From the NCBI GenBank assembly GCA_016789785.1, contig JAEUQE010000002.1, positions 1 to 64,000 of the forward strand: DNA of 64,000 nucleotides. The letters run 5' to 3'. Positions 35,235-43,294 of the stretch are shown piece by piece. Each line of letters opens with the position of its first letter. The first letter of the stretch is position 1. This DNA is from Bryobacterales bacterium. GTDB taxonomy: Bacteria > Acidobacteriota > Terriglobia > Bryobacterales > Bryobacteraceae. The position numbers and the translations under genes were made by a program. The notes beneath the pieces are model-generated. The model was not told where the DNA came from, searched no databases, and was given only the letters and a program-made list of their open reading frames with translations.

Positions 35235-36400
35235 TGCCTTGACACTGCTCCGAGAAAGCTCTCGCCCTTGGCGATCGTGACGCCGAAGTTCTCGGCGATC
35301 GTCTGCCCCATGTCCGACATCGTAGCCCGCGTGCCCAAGTTCACTGGCTCGACCCGAGGCCCACTCACCAGCAACGGCACGTACTCGCGGCTGTGATCCG
35401 TGGATGGCGTCGTCGGATCGCAGCCATGATCGGCGGTCAGGATCAGCATGTCCCCTTCCTGTAGTGCGGCGCGAAGCGATGGCAGCCAGGCGTCCACTTC
35501 TTCCAACGCCCGCGCATAGCCTTCCACATCGTTGCGATGGCCATAGAGCATGTCGAAGTCGACGAGGTTGACGAAGATCAAACCGCGCTTGGTGTGCTCC
35601 ATCGCATCGAGCGTGGTTTCCATACCTTCCGCATTGCTCTTCGTCTTGTCATAGACGCTGATGCCGCGCCCAAGGAAGACATCGAAAATCTTGCCGACGC
35701 TGTGCACATCCACGCCCTTCTCCGCGAGCCTGTCGAGCAACATGCCGCGCGCCGGCGCAATGGCGTAGTCCTTACGATTCGATGTTCGCTGAAACGAACC
35801 GGGGCTTCCAAGGAATGGCCTCGCGATCACACGGCCCACTTCCCAATCGCCACGCAGCATCGTACGCGCCGTGTCGCAGATCTTGTATTGCTCCCATAGC
35901 GGAATCACTTCTTCGTGCATCGCGATCTGAAACACACTGTCCGCCGACGTATAGACAATTGGCGATCCGGTACGCACGTGTTCCTCGCCCAGATCCTTGA
36001 TGATCTCCGTGCCGGATGCCGCGTAATTGCCAAGAGTGCTCCGGCCGATGAGGCGCTCAAATTCATCCATGAGTACCCGCGGAAACCCATTCGGGAACAG
36101 TGGCAAAGGCTTATCGAGGTGAATTCCCACCATCTCCCAATGACCCGTGGTTGTGTCCTTGCCGGGCGAGGCCAGCGCGCATTTCCCGTATGCGCCTTCG
36201 GGCTGCGGCGCGGGTTCCATGCCCGTAAGAGGACGGATGTTGGCGAGGCCAAGACGGCACAGGTTCGGCAACGACAGCTTGCGTTGCGCGGCGATATTGC
36301 CGATGGTGTCGCTGCCCGCGTCACCGTATTCCGCGGCGTCCGGCATCTCGCCGATTCCGGCGCTGTCCAGGACAATCCAGATAACTCGATCGAATGGCAT
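35231..36400 (-). CDS. deoB: Phosphopentomutase
   Basis: DeoB interconverts ribose 1-phosphate or deoxyribose 1-phosphate and the 5-phosphates, linking nucleoside phosphorolysis to central metabolism. The 389-residue length is normal for the family. Metal-binding and catalytic motifs of the alkaline-phosphatase superfamily are present: VLDSAGIGEMPDA at about 11-23, GHWEMVGI at about 88, LVDFDMLYGHRNDVEGYARAL at about 277 and LTADHGCDPTTPSTDHSRE at about 318. The activating Thr lies in the conserved GKDTTTGHWE. It is cytoplasmic. DUF1963 is coupled downstream. A 476-bp region upstream separates it from the M16 peptidase. Confidence 0.95.
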   Translation of the reverse strand: MPFDRVIWIVLDSAGIGEMPDAAEYGDAGSDTIGNIAAQRKLSLPNLCRLGLANIRPLTGMEPAPQPEGAYGKCALASPGKDTTTGHWEMVGIHLDKPLPLFPNGFPRVLMDEFERLIGRSTLGNYAASGTEIIKDLGEEHVRTGSPIVYTSADSVFQIAMHEEVIPLWEQYKICDTARTMLRGDWEVGRVIARPFLGSPGSFQRTSNRKDYAIAPARGMLLDRLAEKGVDVHSVGKIFDVFLGRGISVYDKTKSNAEGMETTLDAMEHTKRGLIFVNLVDFDMLYGHRNDVEGYARALEEVDAWLPSLRAALQEGDMLILTADHGCDPTTPSTDHSREYVPLLVSGPRVEPVNLGTRATMSDMGQTIAENFGVTIAKGESFLGAVSRQ

Positions 36401-36876
36401 CTATGTTTATAGATTAGCGCCACACGCTTCGATCCTTGCTTGCACTGCCGGCGCTGCACCAGCATCGAGACTGTTCACTTTGCACTTTGGCGCCGCATCA
36501 TCAGCACCCGGCGCCCTCCGCTTGCTACGCTGTTCCGCGCCGTTGGCTCTCGACGTACGCGCCTTGTCAGCGCCACGACCCTCTTTGCGTGCACCATGAT
36601 CTTCCGCCCCACGCCTTCCGCTCGCCACGCTCCGCGCGCGCCGCCAGCGTAACGCAGGCACTCCTGCCGGCAAGAGTGCCTGCGCTGCCGTGACTTGGAC
36701 GTGCCAGAGCGCAAAAGCGAAAAACACTGGGCCGAACTAACTGACTACACTAAGCGGGCCAGGTGCAAATACTCATTACTTGGCCGATTCCAGAAGTTCG
36801 GTTACGTACTTCCGAGGGGGAGGGTGTCTGCGCTACGGTAGCGGCACGAGAGCGTACTTGTGAAACGGTGTACATG
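36401..36876. other. 476-bp gap upstream of deoB with hairpin elements and no convincing gene
   Basis: Open frames exist here on both strands, including one of 106 codons ending 6 bp before deoB, but they are Ala/Arg-rich, lack family resemblance and run through a hairpin. The region holds the strong palindrome at 36653-36684 and a 12-base match (36826-36837) to the dispersed triple-hairpin element. A TATAAA about 15 bp before the deoB ATG may be part of its promoter. Confidence 0.5.
36653..36684. repeat. Strong palindrome, REP-like hairpin
   Basis: CGCAGGCACTC and GAGTGCCTGCG form a perfect 11-bp stem. The 10-base centre contains TGCCGGCA, itself a palindrome, so the stem can extend by four pairs past one mismatch. 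This is the strongest hairpin in the deoB upstream gap. It is flanked by CGTAA, resembling the ends of the triple-hairpin element. Confidence 0.6.
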
Positions 36877-38349
36877 TTACTCGAAGACCGTGTCCGCCTT
36901 AAGGATTCTTACGTTTGTGGCTTTGATGCGCAGCGGTAGCTTCTCCACGATCTTGTCCTCTTCGAGGACATCCTTTGGCTTGGGAGAGTTGTAAGTCATC
37001 GTCGAAACGGCGTCGCTGACGATTGCCTCCTTCAGCTTTTCACAGCCTTCGGCGATCATCGCGATCTTCAGGTTGTCCATCGGAAGATGCTTGCGGATGG
37101 CCCGGTTTACCTCGTCGCGAGTCAGCTTTGCTAACGCCGTTTTTAGATACGAGTTGTAATCGGGAATGCCATAGAACTTGCTGTCGATGGCATAGCCGAG
37201 TTCGGCGCGTTTGGTCTTCGTGAGCAGATTGACGTACTTGGAGAGGAAGCCTCGGGTTTTCTCGAAGTCTTCCTGACTCAGGCCGTCGCGATGGAACTTC
37301 TCCAACTCAAACATCGCGAGACGAAGCGCGAAGTGCGCGGTCTCCGGCTGCACCGGACGAATCCACACTTGAAAAATCTGCTGCTGGCGGGCGAGATTCG
37401 GATCGGGCTCGAATTGATACATGCCTCGCGGGAAGTACTCGATGTAAGCGTAGTCGCCATAGTTCAAGCCGCGGATTTCGCGCAGGCGGTCATAGAGGCG
37501 CACGCCACTGTTGCGATGCTGGCCGAGATAGCTTTGGGCGACGAGCAATGCGGGGTAGTCGGGATGACCGCGCCGTACCTCGATCGGGAAGCCGAGTGAA
37601 ATCGCGACCGAGCGGGTCTGCTTCTCCACCATCAATAACTGCCGGCCTTCGATGCGCTTCGGGGCAGACAGCTTAAGAGCCGATGGACGGCCCTTGGGTA
37701 ACGATGCGAAGTCTTTCTCGATGCGGGCGGGGAAACCGGCGGGATAGCCACCTGCCAGTGCGATGGTCAGATTTGCCTGCGTGTACCGCGCGCGATAGAA
37801 CGCCTGCAAGTCCGCGAGTGTGAGCTTTTCGATGGCGGCGATCCGGCCGGTGTTGTGATGTCCGTAGCGATGGCCGCTGTAGATGTCGTTGTAGAGGACT
37901 TCCTTGCCGAGTTCTTCATCGTTGTTGCCGCGAAGCGAGATGCGAAGGAAGTTGATGGCTTCATCCTTCAACCGGGTGAGGTCTTCGTTGCGCCAACCGG
38001 GTTCGAGCAGCATGCCGCGAAAGATGGTGTAGAAGCGATCGAGATTGTCGATGTGGGTTTCGGCGGAGAAGGTGGTCATCTCCTTGTCCACTTGCACTTC
38101 GATACCCGTCGCCATGGGGAACATCGCATCAAGAATCTGCTGATACGTCATGCTCTTTGATCCGCCCTGGCCGAGCATGGCCGCCGTAAGGGAGGCGACA
38201 CCCTCTTTACCGGCGGGATCGGAGGCAGCGCCTGTGCGAAAGACGAGGCGAAGGGTGACCAGCGGTGACTTGCCCGGCTGCGCGATGGTCGCGGCTGTGG
38301 CGGAAGGAACGATGGGAGCGAGCATGAGAAGAGACCACCAGAGTTTCAT
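36877..38349 (-). CDS. M16-family peptidase-like protein, non-catalytic partner
   Basis: This 490-residue periplasmic protein starts at MKLWWSLLMLAPIVPSATA, giving a clear signal peptide; ATG codons 8 and 12 positions upstream are alternatives. It has the two-lobe M16 fold (VTLRLVFRTGAASDPAGKEG; FYRARYTQANLTIALAGGYP; LREIRGLNYGDYAYIEYFP). The zinc motif HxxEH is absent: the equivalent position reads GVASLTAAMLGQGG. It has the second-lobe RGLNYG and should be the regulatory or structural subunit of a two-protein M16 peptidase whose active chain is encoded at 39680. The two genes are separated only by mtaB on the same strand. Likely role: peptide degradation in the periplasm. Confidence 0.87.
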   Translation of the reverse strand: MKLWWSLLMLAPIVPSATAATIAQPGKSPLVTLRLVFRTGAASDPAGKEGVASLTAAMLGQGGSKSMTYQQILDAMFPMATGIEVQVDKEMTTFSAETHIDNLDRFYTIFRGMLLEPGWRNEDLTRLKDEAINFLRISLRGNNDEELGKEVLYNDIYSGHRYGHHNTGRIAAIEKLTLADLQAFYRARYTQANLTIALAGGYPAGFPARIEKDFASLPKGRPSALKLSAPKRIEGRQLLMVEKQTRSVAISLGFPIEVRRGHPDYPALLVAQSYLGQHRNSGVRLYDRLREIRGLNYGDYAYIEYFPRGMYQFEPDPNLARQQQIFQVWIRPVQPETAHFALRLAMFELEKFHRDGLSQEDFEKTRGFLSKYVNLLTKTKRAELGYAIDSKFYGIPDYNSYLKTALAKLTRDEVNRAIRKHLPMDNLKIAMIAEGCEKLKEAIVSDAVSTMTYNSPKPKDVLEEDKIVEKLPLRIKATNVRILKADTVFE

Positions 38350-38386
38350 ACGCAGAGTCCGTAGTATCAGCATGGCAAGGTGCATT

Positions 38387-39676
38387 TCACAGCACCTGGA
38401 ATGGCGTCGATTCACGAAGGCCAGAGTCCGTGACGCCGCCGATTGCGACTTCAATGAGTTCGTTCGCGGGGCGTGGGTGCGCAAGCGTGACCTTGAGATA
38501 GTTGTCCGTGAGTGCGATGTCCGATTGATCCAATGTGACCGCGGAGAGAGTACGCCCGATCATGGCGCGGCGGAACTCCATGTTCTTCGCGGCGGCGAGG
38601 TCGCGAAGGATCTTGTTGCGGTGCTTGCGAACCGGCATGGGAACAGGATTCGCGATGCCGAGCGCTTCGGTGCCTGGGCGCTCCGAGTATGTGAACACGT
38701 GCAGGTAAGTGAAAGGCAGGCTTTCGATGAATCGGCGGCTGTCTTCGAATTCGGCATCGGTCTCGCCAGGAAAGCCGGCCATGACATCGGCGCCGATCGC
38801 GGCATCGGGCATCCATTCCCGAGCCTTGCGAATGCGGTCCTCATAGTGGCGGGGGCGGTACTTGCGGCGCATCCGGCTGAGCACGGTATCGGAACCCGAT
38901 TGAAGCGGCGCATGCACGTGCTTCGCGATGCGCGGCTCCGACGCCATCAGTTGCAGCAGATCATCGGAGAAGTCCATCGGCTCAACGGAACTCAGACGCA
39001 GACGCTGGACGCTGGTTTCAGCGAGCAGGTGGCGCACGAGATCGGGGAGGCGCAGGCGGCCATCAAGGTCGCGGCCCCAACGTCCGAGGTTGATTCCGCT
39101 TAAAACAATTTCCTTGTACTTTGTTGCGAGCGCGCGGACCTGCTCCGTCACCTGATGGAGTGGCGCGCTGCGGCTGCGCCCACGCACCGATGGGATGATG
39201 CAGAACGAACACCGGTTGCCGCAACCATCCTGGATCTTGAGATTCGGACGGCTGCGATCGCCAGCGGCATCCTCCACCGGGGCTGACAGGAAGTCACGCT
39301 GCTCGGAGATGTCGCCAACGATGATCTGGCCGTGATAGGGCGCGGTTGCGACGATGTCCGCGATGCCGGTCTTGTGAGAGTTGCCGACCACCCAGGCCAC
39401 GCCCGGCAGCTTCGCGAGTTCTTCGGGAGCGCGCTGCGCATAGCATCCGGTGATCAGGATGCGCGCCTCCGGATTCTCGCGATGCACACGGCGCGCGGTT
39501 TGGCGCACATCATCATCGGCGGTTGCCGTGACGGTGCAGGTATTGAGGATCACCAGATCGGCGTCGGCATTCGAATCGACGGCATCCATGCCATTGCGCC
39601 GCAGCATGCCTTCCAAGGCGGCGCCATCGGCTTGAGTGGCGCGGCATCCGAAGTTGTGGACGAGGAACTTGCGCAT
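38387..39676 (-). CDS. mtaB: tRNA t6A37 methylthiotransferase
   Basis: MtaB converts N6-threonylcarbamoyladenosine at position 37 of ANN-decoding tRNAs to its 2-methylthio form. The 429-residue protein has the UPF0004 domain with iron-sulfur cysteines (HNFGCRATQ, LNTCTVT, TGCYAQR). It then has the radical-SAM motif C-x3-C-x2-C in DGCGNRCSFC at about 153-160, followed by PSVRGRSRS. The C-terminal third is the TRAM-like RNA-binding region. Placement between the two halves of an M16 peptidase pair is unusual. It starts 3 bp after the catalytic M16 stop codon, so the three are likely one transcript. Confidence 0.93.
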   Translation of the reverse strand: MRKFLVHNFGCRATQADGAALEGMLRRNGMDAVDSNADADLVILNTCTVTATADDDVRQTARRVHRENPEARILITGCYAQRAPEELAKLPGVAWVVGNSHKTGIADIVATAPYHGQIIVGDISEQRDFLSAPVEDAAGDRSRPNLKIQDGCGNRCSFCIIPSVRGRSRSAPLHQVTEQVRALATKYKEIVLSGINLGRWGRDLDGRLRLPDLVRHLLAETSVQRLRLSSVEPMDFSDDLLQLMASEPRIAKHVHAPLQSGSDTVLSRMRRKYRPRHYEDRIRKAREWMPDAAIGADVMAGFPGETDAEFEDSRRFIESLPFTYLHVFTYSERPGTEALGIANPVPMPVRKHRNKILRDLAAAKNMEFRRAMIGRTLSAVTLDQSDIALTDNYLKVTLAHPRPANELIEVAIGGVTDSGLRESTPFQVL

Positions 39677-39679
39677 GAT

Positions 39680-40996
39680 CTACTTGCCAGTGAGCGTGAC
39701 AATCACACGCTCATTGTCCACGAAATACTTCTTTGCGATGCTTTGCAGGTCCGCGGGGGTGATCGCGTCGTAGCGCTGGTAGATACGGTTGATCGTTTCG
39801 GGGGTGCGGCGTAGCGACACATAGTGGAACAGCACTTCGCCGATGTCCTCACTGTTGTTGAGGCGGAGGGCGAACTTGTAGCGCAGGTGCTTTTTGACGG
39901 CGTCCAACTTCTCAGCGGGCACGGGCGTTTCCGTGAAGCGGCGGAAGGTTGCGAGAATGGCGCTCTGTACGCGATCGAGATCTTCCTTCTTCTTGATTCG
40001 CGAGGTTACGGTGAACAGGTGCGGGTCCACATGGTCGAACGTGTCCGCCGAGAGGGAATCGACGATTTGATCCTCAATGACGAGTTTTTGATAGAGCTCT
40101 GAGTTGGGAGAGAAGCCGAGATAGCCGATGAGGTCGAGGGCGGCCGAGTCGATTCCGCTGTCCGTGTAAGCGGCGGAATGAAAGGCTACCGCGACGATCG
40201 GCAGTGTGGCCGTCGGCCAATCGACGTGATTGCGGCGGGGCTTTTCGTGCGCGGGTTCCTTGGGAATGGACGGCTGATAGGAGCCGCGCTTCCACGCGCC
40301 CCAATACTTCTCCACCAACGCCCGGGTCTTGCTGGGATCGACGTCGCCCGTCACGATGATGGTGGTGTATTCGGGCCGGTAGTAGCGATCGAAGAACAGC
40401 TTGCTGTATTCGTACTGATTCGGCATGTCCTGAATGTCCTTCAGGAAACCGATGGTGGTGTGCTTGTAGGTGTGCTTGTCGAAAGCCGTATCCATCAGCA
40501 CCTCATAGAGCTTCTCAAAGGGCTCGGCACTGCTCTTGTTGTATTCGCCGAGCACGGCGAGGGCCTCGGTGCGAAACACATCTTCGCCGTAGGAGAGGAA
40601 TTGAAAGCGATCGGCCTCCAGCCGCAGGACCGTATCGAGGTCTTCCTTCGAAAACGTGGTGTGGTAGTTGGTGCGATCGTCCCAGGTGGAGGCGTTGAAC
40701 GATGCGCCGATCTGCTTCATCTGCTTTTCGTATTGCTCCGGCGTGGTGTTCTTGGTGCCGCGGAACATCATGTGTTCGAAGAAGTGGGCGAAGCCGCTCT
40801 TGCCGGGCTCGACTTCGTTGCGTGATCCGGTCTGCACGACGATCTGGAGATTGACCACGTTCGGATAGTCCGTGGGAACCGTGATCAGGCGGAGTCCGTT
40901 CGGAAGATCCCATTGGTCGTAGTTGTAAGGGAACATCCTGGAATCGGCGGCACTGGCGGTCATGGTAATCAGGAGCAAGGCGGAAAGTCCGCGCAT
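39680..40996 (-). CDS. M16-family zinc peptidase, catalytic subunit
   Basis: This 438-residue periplasmic protein has a signal peptide (MRGLSALLLITMTASA). The zinc-binding motif HxxEH is present as HFFEH at residues 71-75, within SGFAHFFEHMMFRGT. The distal glutamate ligand is E151 in VLGEYNKS, 75 residues later as usual. The second M16 lobe follows (VIVTGDVDPSKTRALVEKYW; FALRLNNSEDIGEVLFHY). It should cleave peptides together with the non-catalytic partner at 36877. It lies 20 bp downstream of the permease gene and 3 bp upstream of mtaB. Confidence 0.92.
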   Translation of the reverse strand: MRGLSALLLITMTASAADSRMFPYNYDQWDLPNGLRLITVPTDYPNVVNLQIVVQTGSRNEVEPGKSGFAHFFEHMMFRGTKNTTPEQYEKQMKQIGASFNASTWDDRTNYHTTFSKEDLDTVLRLEADRFQFLSYGEDVFRTEALAVLGEYNKSSAEPFEKLYEVLMDTAFDKHTYKHTTIGFLKDIQDMPNQYEYSKLFFDRYYRPEYTTIIVTGDVDPSKTRALVEKYWGAWKRGSYQPSIPKEPAHEKPRRNHVDWPTATLPIVAVAFHSAAYTDSGIDSAALDLIGYLGFSPNSELYQKLVIEDQIVDSLSADTFDHVDPHLFTVTSRIKKKEDLDRVQSAILATFRRFTETPVPAEKLDAVKKHLRYKFALRLNNSEDIGEVLFHYVSLRRTPETINRIYQRYDAITPADLQSIAKKYFVDNERVIVTLTGK

Positions 40997-41016
40997 TGGT
41001 CGATGTACTTCCTTTC

Positions 41017-43254
41017 TTAGGCCTTTCGCATTTCGTCCTTCACATGTTGCAGAACCTGGGCTCGGTCGGTGCCGTCCAACTCGCGTTCGAGGCGCTGCAA
41101 GGCGACTCCCACCACGTCGCGATGATGCAGCTTCGACCCGATGCCGTCCTGGGCGGTGAGTTTGAGCCAGATCTCGTGCAGGCGGTCAATATCTTCGGGC
41201 CAGAGGCGCGGCGGATGCGGACCGAGGTTCACGTAGGAGGAAGGCCGGTCCGGGCTGATGACTTCGAGCGAGAAGGCGTGGCGCGGCTCCGGCAGACGCT
41301 CCCATGCGAGTCCGATGCGGCGCGCGAGTTCCTCCGAGGTCATGCGCGCGGAGACGCCGGTGACGAGACGCGTCGCTTGCAGCTTCTGAGCGGTCTGCAC
41401 CATGGCGATGAAAGGATCGGTGCCGGGCACCATCAACAACTCGACCGGCTTGCCTTCCTTTTCGGCGATCTCGACCACCCGCGAGAAGAGACTCTGTTCG
41501 TAGTCAGAGAATAGCTGCTCATCGCGGAGACCATACTCGGCCGCGCCCGTGGAGAGTTGCCGCACGGTCATAACCACGACGTCGTGCCGGCGAAGGTTGG
41601 TCTTCTCGAGCACGCGCTTCAGATGGTCCATGCGATGATAGTCGCGCACGGCGACCAGCACGCAGCCAGGCCGGGCGTTGACGGCATCGTCGGCGACGTC
41701 CTGCTGATGTTCGAGATTGAACTCTTCGAGTGCCTTGGTCTTGGTCAGCGATTTGCGTTTGCTCGTGTTCGTGCGTTCGGAAATGAGGAACACAACGAAC
41801 AACAGCGAGGTCAGCGATACGCCGGCATAGGTGGCAACCTGTTTCGTCAGCAGATTGGCCACTGCCACAAGGAACAGCATCAACACGGTGGCAGCAAGAC
41901 CAATCGGGATCTCGTGACCGCCGAGATGGAGGTTGAAGGGTGTCTTGTACTCCTGGTCCTTGCGTTGAAAGCGGAGTGCGAGCACGCCCATGCCCTTCAT
42001 GAAGAAGCTCCAGACAACGCCGAACGCGTAAGCTTCGCCGAGCCAGATGACGTTGCCCTGGCTGAGGAAGATCGTGATCAACTGCAGCGTCACGATGAGA
42101 AGGATGATGCGAGAGGTGGTGCCGAAGCGCCGGTGCGGTTTGCGGAACCAATCGATGAGCACACCGTCTTCGGCCACGCGATTCAAGACACCGTTGGCGC
42201 CGATGATGGAGGTGTTCACGGCGCCGGAAAGGATGAGCATGCCGACAATGACGACGAAGATATGGAAGCCGAGTTTGAGCAGCGTTGGGCCCGCGAGGCT
42301 CATGGAGAGACCGCCGATCAGGTTGTCGTAGTACAGCTTGCGGGTCTCATCGGGAATGATCATCACGGCGTAGAGCGAGATCAGCCCGGTGGAGAGCAAC
42401 GCGTATCCGCACACAATGTTCGCGGTGGTGCGGAGGTTCTTCAGCTTCGGATACGAGATCTCACGGTACACTTGTGCGAGCGTTTCAAATCCGCTCATGG
42501 CCAGAAGCGAATGCCCGAATGCGATGATCAACGCCGCGGGCGCAAGTGTCTCCCAGAAGGTGCCTCTCAGCCATCCGAGCGATTCGGGAGTGAACCGGAG
42601 GTTTTGCGGGAGCGGTGCGGGGGGCAGTTCCCAGTTGCCGCGAATGAGCAAAGTGAGCGGGCACCACACGAGGAGGATTCCCACCATGACGGTGGTGATC
42701 TGCATGATGCGCAGCGCCTTGCCACTGGATTCGTGAATGCCCTTCACGTTGCTCCACCAGAAGTACAGAGTGACGGCAGCGGCAAAGAAGACAGAGAAGG
42801 CGGCGGGATCAATGCGCCTGTCCTGGTGAAGCAGATGGCTGATCTCATTGAAGAGATGTCCGACGTACTGGCCGGCGGTGACTGCGCTGATGGGACCGGT
42901 GAGCACGTAGTCGACCACCAAGGCGGAGACCGAGAGTTTGGCCATGGTGGGGCCGATGGCGTCGCGCACCACGACGTAGACGCCGCCTCGCACGAACATG
43001 CTGCAGCTCTCCATATAGATGGAGCGGACGGCGAAGCTGAAGAGCATGACGGCGAGAACGAACCAGGGCGCTGCTTTGCCGATGGCCTGTTCGGTGATGC
43101 CGCCGACATAAAACATGGTGGACGCAAGATCGGACAGGACGATCGCGGCGCCACGCCAGAAGCTGATAAAGCTCAAAGCCGCCGTTGTGGCAACGACGAC
43201 TCTGGTTGTAGTAGGCGAAACGGCGGAACCCGATTGCCCAGATTCGGATGACAT
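41017..43254 (-). CDS. APC-family permease fused to a UspA-like cytoplasmic domain
   Basis: This 745-residue inner-membrane protein has about 12 transmembrane helices up to roughly residue 480. APC-type marks include ALSFISFWRGAAIVLSDLAS in TM1 and FVRGGVYVVVRDAIGPTMAK, with GHSLLAMSGFETLAQVYREI in the middle. A charged linker follows. Residues about 520-690 form a Rossmann-like UspA domain (GCVLVAVRDYHRMDHLKRVL; ATRLVTGVSARMTSEELARR). Such fusions occur in amino-acid/polyamine and cation-chloride transporters, where the soluble domain gates transport. The substrate is not known. The gene precedes the M16 peptidase pair on the same strand, so import of amino acids released by that peptidase is a fair inference. 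Its ATG overlaps a candidate cca start. Confidence 0.82.
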   Translation of the reverse strand: MSSESGQSGSAVSPTTTRVVVATTAALSFISFWRGAAIVLSDLASTMFYVGGITEQAIGKAAPWFVLAVMLFSFAVRSIYMESCSMFVRGGVYVVVRDAIGPTMAKLSVSALVVDYVLTGPISAVTAGQYVGHLFNEISHLLHQDRRIDPAAFSVFFAAAVTLYFWWSNVKGIHESSGKALRIMQITTVMVGILLVWCPLTLLIRGNWELPPAPLPQNLRFTPESLGWLRGTFWETLAPAALIIAFGHSLLAMSGFETLAQVYREISYPKLKNLRTTANIVCGYALLSTGLISLYAVMIIPDETRKLYYDNLIGGLSMSLAGPTLLKLGFHIFVVIVGMLILSGAVNTSIIGANGVLNRVAEDGVLIDWFRKPHRRFGTTSRIILLIVTLQLITIFLSQGNVIWLGEAYAFGVVWSFFMKGMGVLALRFQRKDQEYKTPFNLHLGGHEIPIGLAATVLMLFLVAVANLLTKQVATYAGVSLTSLLFVVFLISERTNTSKRKSLTKTKALEEFNLEHQQDVADDAVNARPGCVLVAVRDYHRMDHLKRVLEKTNLRRHDVVVMTVRQLSTGAAEYGLRDEQLFSDYEQSLFSRVVEIAEKEGKPVELLMVPGTDPFIAMVQTAQKLQATRLVTGVSARMTSEELARRIGLAWERLPEPRHAFSLEVISPDRPSSYVNLGPHPPRLWPEDIDRLHEIWLKLTAQDGIGSKLHHRDVVGVALQRLERELDGTDRAQVLQHVKDEMRKA

Positions 43255-43294
43255 GAAAGCAAAAACCGACGTTTACTATGTTAACCATATCGGT

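Noticed and set aside
36407..36727. 106-codon minus-strand frame just upstream of deoB
   Set aside because: Ala/Arg-rich composition, runs through a perfect palindrome, no recognised family and no clear ribosome-binding site.
41557..43251. 564-codon plus-strand frame
   Set aside because: It is antisense to the APC permease, full of His/Asp/Glu/Gln typical of reversed transmembrane codons.
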